DNA of 33,865 nucleotides from Candidatus Krumholzibacteriia bacterium (lineage in GTDB: Bacteria > Krumholzibacteriota > Krumholzibacteriia > LZORAL124-64-63): contig JANTGJ010000022.1 in assembly GCA_024762975.1 (NCBI GenBank), positions 1 to 33,865 of the forward strand, in the 5' to 3' direction. The position numbers and the translations under genes are program-made. Shown piece after piece: positions 16,963 through 27,678 of this stretch. The stretch's first letter is position 1, and each line of letters opens with the position of its first letter. The notes beneath the pieces are model-generated. The model did not search any database. It was not told the DNA's origin and was given only the letters and a program-made list of their open reading frames with translations.

Positions 16963-17056
16963 TCCGCATCTCTTTTCATAGATCGATCCATCCGGTCGCC
17001 AAACCTCAGGAGGTTTGGCGACCGGTTGGTCATTATCTGAAAAGAGAGACGGACTA
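16960..17056. terminator. Long bidirectional terminator hairpin between converging genes
   Basis: The core is a perfect 16-bp stem: CCGGTCGCCAAACCTC (16992-17007) pairs with 17010-17025, with only two bases between. Outside it, 16960-16982 (TAGTCCG, then TCTCTTTTC) pairs imperfectly with 17036-17056 (GAAAAGAGAGACGGACTA). The outer arms begin exactly at the stop codons of the converging frames (TAG 16960-16962 plus, TAG 17054-17056 minus). Each arm gives a T-rich run in its outgoing direction. This fits a shared terminator for both strands. Confidence 0.8.
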
Positions 17057-17128
17057 TTTCAACATCAGCATCTTATGCGTCAGTACCCCCGAGTCCGCGC
17101 TCAGCCGCGCGAAATGAGATTCGACCCC
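17054..17128 (-). pseudogene. C-terminal remnant of another sorting-domain protein
   Basis: The minus strand reads GVESHFARLSADSGVLTHK followed by MLMLK and TAG (17054-17056). This is the last beta-hairpin of the FlgD-like sorting domain (usual form GVYFARLxADGxVxTRKMLLLK). Upstream of ~17130 the sequence changes to AT-rich unrelated DNA, so only ~25 codons survive. It lies tail to tail with the 13165-16962 gene across the shared terminator, which indicates that a third large surface-protein gene once stood here, before the junction with the leuS/transposase block. Confidence 0.72.
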
Positions 17129-17199
17129 ATAACTATACCATATTAGTCTAGTTATTTTGCGGAAATTTCATCCGTCGAAATCCCGATCGCCAAAAACAA

Positions 17200-17501
17200 T
17201 CCCCCACGGCAATCTCAAAACTGTGGGGCTGGTCTGAGCCTTCCTGATCCAGATGTAGAGCGTGTTGAGAGCGACGCCGAGTGGCGCAGGACGGACAGAG
17301 AGCGCGGCAAAACCCGTGCGCCAGGAGGCCGCAATCCAGGTAGTTGCGGAAGGCTGCCTCGACGAGGAGCGGATCCCGCTCGAACTCGTCAGTTCCACGT
17401 TCTCCGCCGGCCAGATACGTCTCGAGGTTCTCGCGGATGACGCGGTGCAACAGCGTTCGCGCCGGTCGGCGCGGGCGGTGAACGGAACCCGGCCTACGTA
17501 T
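17200..17501 (-). pseudogene. Relic of an IS91-type transposase N-terminus (copy B)
   Basis: Directly behind the leuS stop, the minus strand reads RPRRPARTLLHRVIRENLET, YLAGGERGTDEFERDPLLVE, AAFRNYLDCGLLAHGFCRA, then LCPSCATRR. This is the N-terminal segment plus part of the zinc-binding domain of IS91-type transposases. An in-frame 57-base deletion between two GCGCGGC repeats removed the 19 residues that carry YCSGCG and AFSCK, so the zinc site is broken. No ATG start is visible, and the catalytic domain is missing. Combining copies A and B reconstructs the ancestral N-terminus of about 120 residues. Confidence 0.82.
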
Positions 17502-19922
<2,421 letters not shown>

Positions 19923-19993
19923 GGTCATTCCTCGACGGTGGAAGGGGGCCGCACGCCCGTCGGCGCGCTGCGCGCGTGATTCGCGAAGGTCGG

Positions 19994-20022
19994 AATATGA
20001 AACAATCGCGGGGAAATTACAA
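19994..20022 (-). promoter_or_regulatory. Candidate leuS promoter
   Basis: On the minus strand TTGTAA (20017-20022) and CATATT (19994-19999) are separated by 17 bases, each with 4 of 6 consensus matches. They lie in the gap between the histidine kinase stop and the leuS start, in an AT-richer patch. No T-box-like leader is apparent in the short remaining distance. Confidence 0.4.
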
Positions 20023-20065
20023 CCGGCGCGGCAAGACCGCCACACCTCGCAATTCGTATCGGCGA

Positions 20066-22999
20066 CTATTCGCCCACCGGTTCGGCCACCTGGCTCGGAT
20101 GGTGGAACTGATCAAAGGACGGACGAGGAGGACGATCCGGATCCAGCACTTCGGCCAACGCCTCTTTCAGCTTGTCCAGCTTGACCGGTTTCGCCACATA
20201 ACTGTCCATGCCCGCGCCCAGGCACTTCTCGCGGTCGCCTTCCATGGCGTTGGCGGTCATCGCGATCACCGGCACGTCGTGATCCAGAACCGTGGATTCG
20301 GGGTCGCGGATCCTCAGGGTCGCTGCGTAGCCATCCAACTCCGGCATCTGGATATCCATCAGCACCACGTCGAAGCGAATGCGCTCGAGGATCATGACGG
20401 CATCGAGACCGTTGACGGCCACGGTCGCCTTGGCCCCGAATTTTTTGAGCATACCCTGGCCGACCTTGCGATTGACCAGGTTGTCGTCCACCAGCAGGAT
20501 ACTCAGTTCCTCGGTGACTTCTTCCGTGAATTCGCTCGCTGAATCCTCCGGGCCCGTTGATTCCTCGACGGTCTCCTGCGGTTCGGCGGACGGCGGACAC
20601 AGGGCCGCATCCAGCAGTTTCTCGATACGGATCGGCTTGTGGACCACCACGTCGTAAAGCGACTCGTCGTCCGCACTGGCGTTGTGACCCTGGGAGATGG
20701 GCTTGGCCAGGATCGCTCGAGGCCGCCCGGATTCCGGCAGACTCCGCATCCAACTCCCGATCTCGCCGGACGCGCTTCCGTCCAGATCGCTGTCAATCAA
20801 CAGCAGATCCCACGGACAGGAGCCGTCCTCCGCGCCACTCGCCGCCTCGATGACCGATTCACCGTCGACCGCCACGGCAATCTCCGCAGCATAGGGACGG
20901 AATCGGTTTTTCAGCCACGCGGCCACCGAAAGATTCGGCGTGGCGATCAGAAGGCGCTCGATGGATTCCCGCCTCCCGCTGCCCGGATCCGTAGCTTCCG
21001 CCGCGCCATCCACGGAATCGAATTCCCCGGTGAACCAGAATTCCGAGCCCTGGCCCAGTTCGCTATTCAGCCCGATTTCCCCGTTCATCAGATCGACGAT
21101 GCGGCGCGAGATGGTCAATCCCAGGCCGGTCCCTCCGAAGCGACGGGTCGTCGAGCTATCGGCCTGGCTGAAGGCATCGAAGAGGCTGGCTTCGCGCTCG
21201 GGAGGAATGCCGATCCCGGTATCCTGGACACTGAAGCGCAGCTTTTGCTTCCCCTCAGCCTCCCCGATCCGGTCGACATCGATGCGCACCTCGCCGAAGT
21301 AGGTGAATTTCAACGCATTGCCGATCAGGTTGATCAGCACCTGCCGCAGCTTGCCGGAATCACCCATCGTACGCGGCGGAACGTCCGGTTGGATCCGCAC
21401 GAGCAGTTCCAGCCCCTTGGACTGGGCATTGACCGCCATCGAATCACACACACCCTCGACCAGATCGTGGAGGGAAAACTCGACACATTCGAGTTCCATC
21501 TTGCCGGCCTCGATCTTCGAAAAATCCAGGATATCGTTGATGATATTCAGCAGAGCTTCACCGCTGGTGGTGATCACGTTCAAATATTCCTGCTGCTGGC
21601 TGCTCAATTCGGTTTCCTGAAGCAGCTCGGTCATGCCCAATACGCCGTTCATCGGCGTACGGATCTCGTGGCTCATGTTGGCCAGGAATTCGGATTTCGA
21701 CTTGCTGGCTTCGACCGCTTCGCGGCGCAGGCGTTCGGCCTCGGCCATGGATCGCTCGATCTCCAGTTTCGATTCGACTGCGGTCCGCCGTGCCTCGTCG
21801 ATGTCTTCCATCACGTTCAGTGTGGCGCGGCGGGCGTCCGCCAGTTCCTGCAGCTGTTGCTTCAGCTCGGACTCGGCATGCCGCCGCGCACGCACCTCGC
21901 GGTTCAGTTCACGCTCATTCACCATCAAGGATCGCGCATTGACCTGCTGGATCTCGATCGTCTCTCGCAATGCGGACCGGGCATGTCTCAAGCGCGTCTG
22001 GACGCTTCCGAGATAGAACCAGAGGAAGGTCAGGATCGCCAGGGACAGGAGTCCCGAAACCCCGAGCACGTGCGCCCAAACCCGATGGTGCGCTGCCACC
22101 AGGGGGGTAGCGTCCCAGTACCCGAGCAGCGAGCCGACACGGATCCCGGCAGCATCCCGCAGCGGAATGATACCTCCGCCCAGGGTTGCATTCCCGACCC
22201 CCACGATGAAGCGGTGGATTTCCAGATCGGTCAGGCCGCTGCTGCGCAGTTGATCCAGTACCGGCTCTTCCACGCGGAGAAGGTCCCCACTGACCAGTAC
22301 ATGGTCGTGGAACTGGGACCATTGCCCTCCGAAACCGACAGCCCGCTGGCCCTCCAGCCATGGCTCGCGGCTCAGAAAGCGCTTCTGTACGAAGATCGCC
22401 GGTTCAAGAGCCAGCGCATGGCGCATGATCGGCAGGATGCCGTCCAAATCCTTGCCGATTTCCACATAGCCGATCACTTCGCCGTTCCGAACCCAGGGGT
22501 GCACAACCCGCAGTGCCAGCGATCCGAATTTTCCCAGTTCCACACCCGAGATGGAGCGCTGCTCCGTGACGGCCTGCTCCAGGGTTCTTCGGTGGATCCG
22601 GTCCCCGAAGCGATCCGGCATCTGTGCGCGCAGGAAACACTCGCCCTGCGGCGTGATGAAAGAGAGGTGGGTCACCCGGTCCTGGTCGCGCAATCGAGTG
22701 AAGCTGGGTTGAATCCGCCGGTTCAGTTCGGATCGGTCCCGCGCAAGGAACGCGGAGGACAGGGAGTCCCCCTGAACGATGAAATCGACGAATTCTTTCA
22801 GAACGATGGATTCCTGGCCCAGGGTCGCCTGGTAGGACGATTCCAGCTCTCCGAGCCGATGGCGGTTCGATTGATCGAGGTCCTCATGTTCCCGCTGCTG
22901 CAAGGCAACGAACGTACCCAACAGCACGACGACGAACGCGATTGCCACCGGAGTGATGGTAGCCCAACGGACCTGATGACTCGTCAGACGGAGCTTCAC
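20066..22999 (-). CDS. Hybrid sensor histidine kinase with Cache-like sensor and two receiver domains
   Basis: The 977-residue inner-membrane protein has a transmembrane helix at 13-33, an extracytoplasmic Cache-like sensor (~40-300; [20 protein letters not shown] resembles dCache_3) and a second helix at ~310-332. A coiled coil (~335-435) leads to HisKA with the phospho-acceptor in [15 protein letters not shown] (H444). The ATPase follows, with an N-box [19 protein letters not shown] and [10 protein letters not shown]. Residues ~680-800 form a first receiver-like domain that keeps an Asp in [10 protein letters not shown] (D736) and a KP motif but lacks the usual acidic pair at its start. Residues ~831-950 are a complete receiver (LLVDDN, D882 in [22 protein letters not shown]). 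The GTG start at 22999 overlaps the stop of the upstream sensor gene by three bases within GTGA, so translation is probably coupled. The output partner is not visible. Confidence 0.93.
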   Translation of the reverse strand: MKLRLTSHQVRWATITPVAIAFVVVLLGTFVALQQREHEDLDQSNRHRLGELESSYQATLGQESIVLKEFVDFIVQGDSLSSAFLARDRSELNRRIQPSFTRLRDQDRVTHLSFITPQGECFLRAQMPDRFGDRIHRRTLEQAVTEQRSISGVELGKFGSLALRVVHPWVRNGEVIGYVEIGKDLDGILPIMRHALALEPAIFVQKRFLSREPWLEGQRAVGFGGQWSQFHDHVLVSGDLLRVEEPVLDQLRSSGLTDLEIHRFIVGVGNATLGGGIIPLRDAAGIRVGSLLGYWDATPLVAAHHRVWAHVLGVSGLLSLAILTFLWFYLGSVQTRLRHARSALRETIEIQQVNARSLMVNERELNREVRARRHAESELKQQLQELADARRATLNVMEDIDEARRTAVESKLEIERSMAEAERLRREAVEASKSKSEFLANMSHEIRTPMNGVLGMTELLQETELSSQQQEYLNVITTSGEALLNIINDILDFSKIEAGKMELECVEFSLHDLVEGVCDSMAVNAQSKGLELLVRIQPDVPPRTMGDSGKLRQVLINLIGNALKFTYFGEVRIDVDRIGEAEGKQKLRFSVQDTGIGIPPEREASLFDAFSQADSSTTRRFGGTGLGLTISRRIVDLMNGEIGLNSELGQGSEFWFTGEFDSVDGAAEATDPGSGRRESIERLLIATPNLSVAAWLKNRFRPYAAEIAVAVDGESVIEAASGAEDGSCPWDLLLIDSDLDGSASGEIGSWMRSLPESGRPRAILAKPISQGHNASADDESLYDVVVHKPIRIEKLLDAALCPPSAEPQETVEESTGPEDSASEFTEEVTEELSILLVDDNLVNRKVGQGMLKKFGAKATVAVNGLDAVMILERIRFDVVLMDIQMPELDGYAATLRIRDPESTVLDHDVPVIAMTANAMEGDREKCLGAGMDSYVAKPVKLDKLKEALAEVLDPDRPPRPSFDQFHHPSQVAEPVGE

Positions 23000-24234
23000 G
23001 GGGTCACCCCGCTCCCGTTCAGGTCCGCGCTGTCGAAGGTGATCTCCTCGGGAGACCCCGTCTCGGATAGCTCATCGAGGTTCCGGTACCTCGGTTCCGC
23101 GCCACTGGACTCCAGCAACTCGTTGACCTCTTCCTTCAGCTGTACCATCCGCAGCTCGCGCCCGACGGTCAGCCGCGTCATACGCTGCTCCTCGTTCAGC
23201 AGCGCCTCCTGTTCGGCCAGCAACCTCTTGTGCGGCCGGATGTCGATGAATGCCTCGAGGAGAACGTCCTCGTCGTGCCATCGCACGGGGATCACCGATT
23301 TCTGGACGGGGATGGTTTCGCCGCCGGCAGTCAGAACCTTTCTTTCGGCGGAGTCGACATTCTGGTGAAAGTCCAGGATGGGGCATGCGTCGACCGCGGT
23401 CGGACAGAAATTACCGGAGCACACTTGCCCCATGATCTGCTCGCGCGACTTGCCGATCAACTCCTCGGCATAGCGATTTACGAAACGAACGACCTTGGTG
23501 CGGTCCACGATCACTATCCCGAAGGGAACCTGCTCAAGGATGGCTTCATTCGCTTCCAGTACGCTCTGCAGGTTGGCCGAAATCTGGTCGCGCTCTCCTA
23601 TGGCACGCCGGATGGCAGACGTGCCGATCACCAATAGACCACAACCAAGTAGCCAGGCGATCAGGTGGAAATGGATCTGAGGCCTCCAGGCCGGGTCCGA
23701 GAATGCGAGAATCGCATTCAGCGGCACCAGGACCGAGGCGGCTCCCCGCAACCCGTCGGCTCGCTCCCCTGGTTGGTGGCAGGCGAGGCAGGCCGGCTCA
23801 TCGTAGACCGGCACCATCCAACGCAATTGTTTTTCTCCGAATTGTGTCTGTACATCGGTAACGGCCTGGGACCCGTCCACCGCGCCCAACGCTGCCGCCT
23901 CCCAGGCGTCCGGAGCGTTGAGCCCGGATGAGCCCGGTAGTCCGCGCCAGTGGACATGGGTTCTGCCATACTCTGCGCGGTGTCCGAATGGCCGTCCTTC
24001 GAGGTGCCGGGTCCGGTCCTCGGCGTAACGCAGCTCGGCCTGCTGGACGGCCAGACTCGTCGTCAAGCCGTCACGATTTACCTGGGTTCGCCACAGCGAA
24101 ACGCCCACCAACGCGGTCCACACCGCGATCAGGGTGCCGATCACGACGTACAGTTCACGTGAACGCACATAGTAGAGGTTGTATTTTTGCATCCAGGATT
24201 TCACGAAATCGTCGCCGCCCGGTTTGCGTTTCAA
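22996..24234 (-). CDS. Membrane sensor with CxxCH (c-type haem) periplasmic domain and Cys-rich PAS domain
   Basis: The 412-residue protein has a transmembrane helix at ~29-47, a periplasmic DUF3365/Tll0287-like domain (~50-185) with WMVPVYDEPACLACHQPGE, and a second helix at ~190-207. The CLACH motif (149-153) is a c-type haem attachment site. A PAS domain (~225-330; ILEQVPFGIVIVDRTKVVRF) carries Cys272, Cys277 and Cys284, a pattern found in PAS proteins of the form C.E..CP....CP. A coiled coil follows, and there is no kinase domain. It overlaps the hybrid kinase gene downstream and probably feeds a redox or ligand signal to it. The first codon taken here is TTG 24234; GTG 11 or ATG 15 are possible starts, and no Shine-Dalgarno site decides between them. 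Confidence 0.85.
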   Translation of the reverse strand: MKRKPGGDDFVKSWMQKYNLYYVRSRELYVVIGTLIAVWTALVGVSLWRTQVNRDGLTTSLAVQQAELRYAEDRTRHLEGRPFGHRAEYGRTHVHWRGLPGSSGLNAPDAWEAAALGAVDGSQAVTDVQTQFGEKQLRWMVPVYDEPACLACHQPGERADGLRGAASVLVPLNAILAFSDPAWRPQIHFHLIAWLLGCGLLVIGTSAIRRAIGERDQISANLQSVLEANEAILEQVPFGIVIVDRTKVVRFVNRYAEELIGKSREQIMGQVCSGNFCPTAVDACPILDFHQNVDSAERKVLTAGGETIPVQKSVIPVRWHDEDVLLEAFIDIRPHKRLLAEQEALLNEEQRMTRLTVGRELRMVQLKEEVNELLESSGAEPRYRNLDELSETGSPEEITFDSADLNGSGVTP

Positions 24235-24324
24235 AGGTGCGCCTCGCCCTTGAGAACGATTGCGCAGCCGTACTACCGACGCATATTTATCGGCCCGGAT
24301 TGTCCGGAATTAAGGTATTCATTA

Positions 24325-24362
24325 CAAAAAAACGCCCCATTCCCGGATCGGAACAGGGCGCA
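24325..24362 (-). terminator. Rho-independent terminator after mlaD
   Basis: On the minus strand GCGCCC and TTCC pair with GGAA and GGGCG around a short loop, followed by a run of seven T residues. It lies 16 bases beyond the mlaD stop and ends the mlaEFD operon. Confidence 0.88.
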
Positions 24363-24377
24363 ATCGGCAGAGACGAT

Positions 24378-25271
24378 CTAGAAATCGACCAGATTCACCT
24401 TGAAAAAGCGCTTGGGGTTGCGGCGCATGGCTTCGGTCAGGCGTTGCACCGATTCCAGGGTCGAGTCGGCACGCGCGTACAGACCCGGATCGTTCAACAG
24501 CCGCGCCGCCGAACCATCGCCCTCGTCCAGCTTGATCAGAATGTCCCCGAGGCGCTCGGCGGAAGCCTCCAACTTGACCATCAGGCTGTCGGCGCGGGAC
24601 ATCGTCGCCGACGCATCGTCCAGGGTCTCGGTGACCTGGCCCGACTCGAGCAGCGCGGCCAACTGTCGCGACGCCGTCTCCATATGTCCCAACGTGCGCC
24701 CCAGCCGGGCCTCGTTGTCCTGCACCAGCGCATCGATACGACCGACCGCCGCATGCGCTGTTTCCAGCGTTTCGACGACCCGGCCTTCGGACTGGATCTC
24801 GGTGATCAGGGTATCCAGTTTCGCAGCCAGCGCGGTCATCTGCGTCAACGCGCTACCGGCCGCATCGGTCATCGCGGCAATCGACGCCGTCGCCCGCCCC
24901 TGAAAAACATGCCCCACCGGCACGGCCGCACCCGAACCCGGATCGATTTCGATGATGACCTCACCCACAATGCCCTTGGTTCCCAGGGAGACCTGCGCAT
25001 CCGTGCCGAGTTTCACACTCTCGTTGATCGACAGGTCCACGCGCACGAAACCGTCCTGGATCGCGTAATTCTCGACCTGCCCCACCCGAATGCCCCGTAC
25101 CTGGACACGGTCCCGCAGCTGCAGGCCCTCGACCGAGGGGAAATCGACCTGGTACATGGACATGCCGCTGGAAAGCGACACGTTCTTGAACCACATCATC
25201 CCCAGGATCAAGAACACGAAGGCCAGGATCACTGCGAGTCCGACTTGGATTTCCTTCGCTCGATTTTCCAT
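24378..25271 (-). CDS. mlaD: MlaD/MCE-family phospholipid-transport substrate-binding protein
   Basis: The 297-residue protein has an N-terminal membrane anchor (EIQVGLAVILAFVFLILGMMW) and one MCE domain (~38-118; YQVDFPSVEGLQLRDRVQVR, GIRVGQVENY, VSLGTKGIVGEVIIEI). A long helical tail with coiled-coil character (~125-285) should extend into the periplasm. MlaD hexamers bind lipid and dock on the MlaE permease. GGAG lies 6 bases before the ATG. It is the last gene of a three-gene operon (24 bases after mlaF) and is followed by a terminator. It is longer than E. coli MlaD because of the helical tail, as in many non-proteobacterial MCE proteins. Confidence 0.94.
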   Translation of the reverse strand: MENRAKEIQVGLAVILAFVFLILGMMWFKNVSLSSGMSMYQVDFPSVEGLQLRDRVQVRGIRVGQVENYAIQDGFVRVDLSINESVKLGTDAQVSLGTKGIVGEVIIEIDPGSGAAVPVGHVFQGRATASIAAMTDAAGSALTQMTALAAKLDTLITEIQSEGRVVETLETAHAAVGRIDALVQDNEARLGRTLGHMETASRQLAALLESGQVTETLDDASATMSRADSLMVKLEASAERLGDILIKLDEGDGSAARLLNDPGLYARADSTLESVQRLTEAMRRNPKRFFKVNLVDF

Positions 25272-25295
25272 TCCCGTCTCCAGGTCAGAAGGCGT

Positions 25296-26120
25296 TCAAA
25301 AGGCTCCGAGGGGACCCTCGGCGTTGCCTTCGATAAATTGCCGCACCATCGGATGCCCGGTGGTCCGGACCTCGTCGACAGTGCCCGTATAGACGATCCG
25401 GCCGCGACTGAGCATCGCGATCCGGTCGGCGATCTTGAAAGCGCTGGGCATATCGTGCGTCACGACGATGCTCGTGACACCCAGGGTCTTTTGCAGCTTG
25501 ATGATCAGGTCGTTGATCGCGTCGCCCGTGATCGGATCCAGGCCCGTCGTGGGCTCGTCGTACAGGATGTACTCCGGCTCCATGACGATGGCCCGGGCCA
25601 GACCGGCGCGCTTCTTCATACCGCCCGACAACTCGCTGGGCAACTTGGTTTCGGCACCCTCGAGCCCGACCATGGCCAGGCATTCACAGGCACGGGCGCG
25701 GACCTGTTCCTCGCTCCAGTTCGTATGCTCCTGCAGCATCAGGCCCACATTCTCACAGATCGTCATCGAATCGAACAGCGCCGCGCCCTGGAACAGGAAA
25801 CCGAACTTCTTGCGCAATTCCATCAGGTCATTCCTGCGCAAGCCGGTGACCGAGTCCCCTTCGATCCAGATCTTTCCGGCATCCGGCTCCAACAACCGCA
25901 CGATATTCTTCAGAAGAACCGATTTGCCCTCGCCGCTGCGGCCAATGATGACCAGGGTCTCGCCCTTGCTGATCAGCAGGTCGCAGTCTTCAAGCACCTG
26001 CTTGGATCCGAATCGCTTCGAAACGCCCTCGATCACGATGCCCCGGTACGAGGACGGATCCGCCACCCGCTGATCGGGAGCCGCCGGGATCTCGTACTTC
26101 GTGTTGCGGACGTCGTTCAA
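25296..26120 (-). CDS. mlaF: MlaF-type ABC transporter ATP-binding protein
   Basis: From TTG 26120 the product has 274 residues. Walker A is GRSGEGKS (60-67), the signature is LSGGMKKR (164-171), and Walker B is YILYDEP (184-190) followed by TTGLDPITGD, the sequence typical of MlaF/Ttg2A ATPases. It powers lipid movement by MlaE. I chose TTG because GGAG lies 5 bases before it and it falls 10 bases after the mlaE stop. A longer frame from an in-frame ATG at 26192 overlaps mlaE and adds Ser/Trp-rich sequence with no family similarity. Residues 1-28 are a short non-conserved extension before GIVIEGVSKRFG. Confidence 0.94.
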   Translation of the reverse strand: MNDVRNTKYEIPAAPDQRVADPSSYRGIVIEGVSKRFGSKQVLEDCDLLISKGETLVIIGRSGEGKSVLLKNIVRLLEPDAGKIWIEGDSVTGLRRNDLMELRKKFGFLFQGAALFDSMTICENVGLMLQEHTNWSEEQVRARACECLAMVGLEGAETKLPSELSGGMKKRAGLARAIVMEPEYILYDEPTTGLDPITGDAINDLIIKLQKTLGVTSIVVTHDMPSAFKIADRIAMLSRGRIVYTGTVDEVRTTGHPMVRQFIEGNAEGPLGAF

Positions 26121-26130
26121 CTTCGCTCCG

Positions 26131-26919
26131 TCACTTCTGGAACAGGATCTGGAAAAGGATGATGGCCAGGACATAGTCCGCCACCAGAACACTCAAACAA
26201 CTGCTGACCACGGCCGTCATGGTCGAGGTGCCGACTCCTTCGGCGCCGCCCTGCGTGTTCATGCCGAAATAGATGCCGCTCAGCGCGACGATGCCGCCGA
26301 AAATGAACGATTTGACGAGCCCGCCCAGGACATCACTGTGGAAGTAGAACATGCGCAGACCTTCGATGAAGGTGCTGCTGGTGACGTCCAACGTGGCCAC
26401 GGAAACCGCGTAGCCGCCGACGATCGCGATGGCATCGCCGAAAACCGTGAGTACCGGGAACATCAGCACCGTGGCCACGAAACGCGGCATGGCCAAATAG
26501 CGCACCGGGTCGATGGCCATGATGCTCATCGCATCGAGCTGCTCGGTCACCTTCATCGTGCCCAGTTCGGCGGCGTAGTTCGCGCAAAGGCGCGAGCCCA
26601 CCACCAGCGCGATCAGCACCGGCCCCAGTTCGATGAACACGGATTTGGAGATCATCGTACCCAGGAATTTCATGGGCACGTAGGCTTCCATCTGGTAGAC
26701 GCCCTGCACGGCCGTGACAGCGCCCACGAAAATCGACGTGGTCACGACCAGCGGCAGCGACCCGATGGCCACGATGTGCATCTGCTCACTGATTTCGCGG
26801 CGCTGGGACCAGGCATGCGGCAGCTGGGCGATGATCGCCCACAACAGCAACGAGCCACGGCCCGCTACCGCCAGATTCGCCAAAGCGAACCGTCCCACCT
26901 GTCGGATCATTTGAATCAT
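26131..26919 (-). CDS. mlaE: MlaE-type ABC transporter permease
   Basis: The 262-residue integral membrane protein has the MlaE signature: LVVTTSIFVGAVTAVQGVYQ, then KSVFIELGPVLIALVVGSRL, then ELGTMKVTEQLDAMSIMAIDP. About five hydrophobic helices are visible, ending in VVSSCLSVLVADYVLAIILF. It forms the inner-membrane channel of the Mla lipid pathway with MlaF and MlaD. It is the first gene of the operon and is followed 10 bases later by mlaF. The ATG at 26919 has no clear Shine-Dalgarno site, but a TATATT box sits 7 bases upstream, so a leaderless message is possible; ATG 26910 is an alternative start. Confidence 0.94.
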   Translation of the reverse strand: MIQMIRQVGRFALANLAVAGRGSLLLWAIIAQLPHAWSQRREISEQMHIVAIGSLPLVVTTSIFVGAVTAVQGVYQMEAYVPMKFLGTMISKSVFIELGPVLIALVVGSRLCANYAAELGTMKVTEQLDAMSIMAIDPVRYLAMPRFVATVLMFPVLTVFGDAIAIVGGYAVSVATLDVTSSTFIEGLRMFYFHSDVLGGLVKSFIFGGIVALSGIYFGMNTQGGAEGVGTSTMTAVVSSCLSVLVADYVLAIILFQILFQK

Positions 26920-26926
26920 GCCCGCG

Positions 26927-26932
26927 AATATA
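26927..26932 (-). promoter_or_regulatory. Possible -10 box giving a leaderless mlaE transcript
   Basis: TATATT on the minus strand ends 7 bases before the A of the mlaE start codon. Transcription would then begin at or next to the start codon. No Shine-Dalgarno sequence lies between. A -35 partner is not obvious. Confidence 0.35.
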
Positions 26933-27078
26933 AGGGCGTCGGGGTACGAAGTCTACCGCCGGCGCGATCGGACAGGTCCGGGTGGACAAGCGAACACACA
27001 TCAGGCATGCTGTTTCCCGATAGGGTCACGGTCTTCACTTCATTCCAGCCGCTGGAGTCCAGATCCCCGGGAGGAAGC

Positions 27079-27636
27079 ATGGTCCACGATGGAGTCGAAC
27101 CCGATCCCCGCGTCACGGTAGCCACGACCGACCGCGTACACGAGGGCCCCCTGCTGAAGATCGATCTGGAGGATGTCCACCTGCCCGGCGGCAAGCGCGC
27201 CCTGCTGGAGACCATCAAGCACCCGGGCGCGGCGGCGGCCCTGCCCTTCCTGCCCAACGGCGACGTGCTGATGGTACGGCAGTATCGCCACGCGCTGGGC
27301 GGCTGGATCCTGGAAGTCCCGGCCGGCAAGCTGGACGACGGCGAGCCTCCCGACCAGTGCGCCCGCCGCGAGGTGGCCGAGGAGGTCGGCTACGAGGTAG
27401 GTGATTTACGGCCTCTCGGAGCCATCTTCACCACTCCCGGCTTTACCGACGAGGTGATCTGGCTGTACGAAGCCCATGACCTGAAGGAAGTCGGCACCGC
27501 ACACGAGGACGACGAAGTGATCGAGGTCCTGAAAGTGCCGTTTGAAGAGGCGCTACGTGCTGTGCGCGACGGACGAATCCGGGACGGCAAGTCCGTTTCC
27601 ACGATCCTGCACGCCGCGATGCAACGGGCTGATTGA
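27079..27636 (+). CDS. Nudix hydrolase, ADP-ribose pyrophosphatase type
   Basis: The 185-residue protein hydrolyses a nucleoside diphosphate linked to another moiety, most likely ADP-ribose. The Nudix box (83-105) is complete: G83, E89, then REVAEEVG (97-104) with the metal-binding glutamates. The preceding segment LMVRQYRHALGGWILEVPAG and the following FTTPGFTDEVIWLYEA are typical of the NudF/ADPRase subgroup. ATG 27079 is preceded by GGAGGAAGC. The frame is open much further upstream, but that part runs antisense to mlaE and is not coding. It converges with the MBL-fold gene. Confidence 0.94.
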   Translation: MVHDGVEPDPRVTVATTDRVHEGPLLKIDLEDVHLPGGKRALLETIKHPGAAAALPFLPNGDVLMVRQYRHALGGWILEVPAGKLDDGEPPDQCARREVAEEVGYEVGDLRPLGAIFTTPGFTDEVIWLYEAHDLKEVGTAHEDDEVIEVLKVPFEEALRAVRDGRIRDGKSVSTILHAAMQRAD

Positions 27637-27678
27637 GTCACAACCCACTGGTTCCCGGCGGACGCATCGCCTGGAAAA

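Noticed and set aside
20639-23368. A 909-codon open frame on the plus strand
   Set aside because: It lies antisense to the hybrid histidine kinase and the sensor gene, has no recognisable motif or signal, and is the usual shadow of GC-rich coding DNA.
23928-26162. A 744-codon open frame on the plus strand across the mla operon
   Set aside because: It is antisense to mlaD and mlaF, whose motifs are unambiguous. Its His/Arg/Gln-rich translation has no domain features.
26101-27078. Long upstream extension of the Nudix hydrolase frame
   Set aside because: It runs antisense to mlaE. The Nudix gene has a strong ribosome-binding site at its own ATG 27079.
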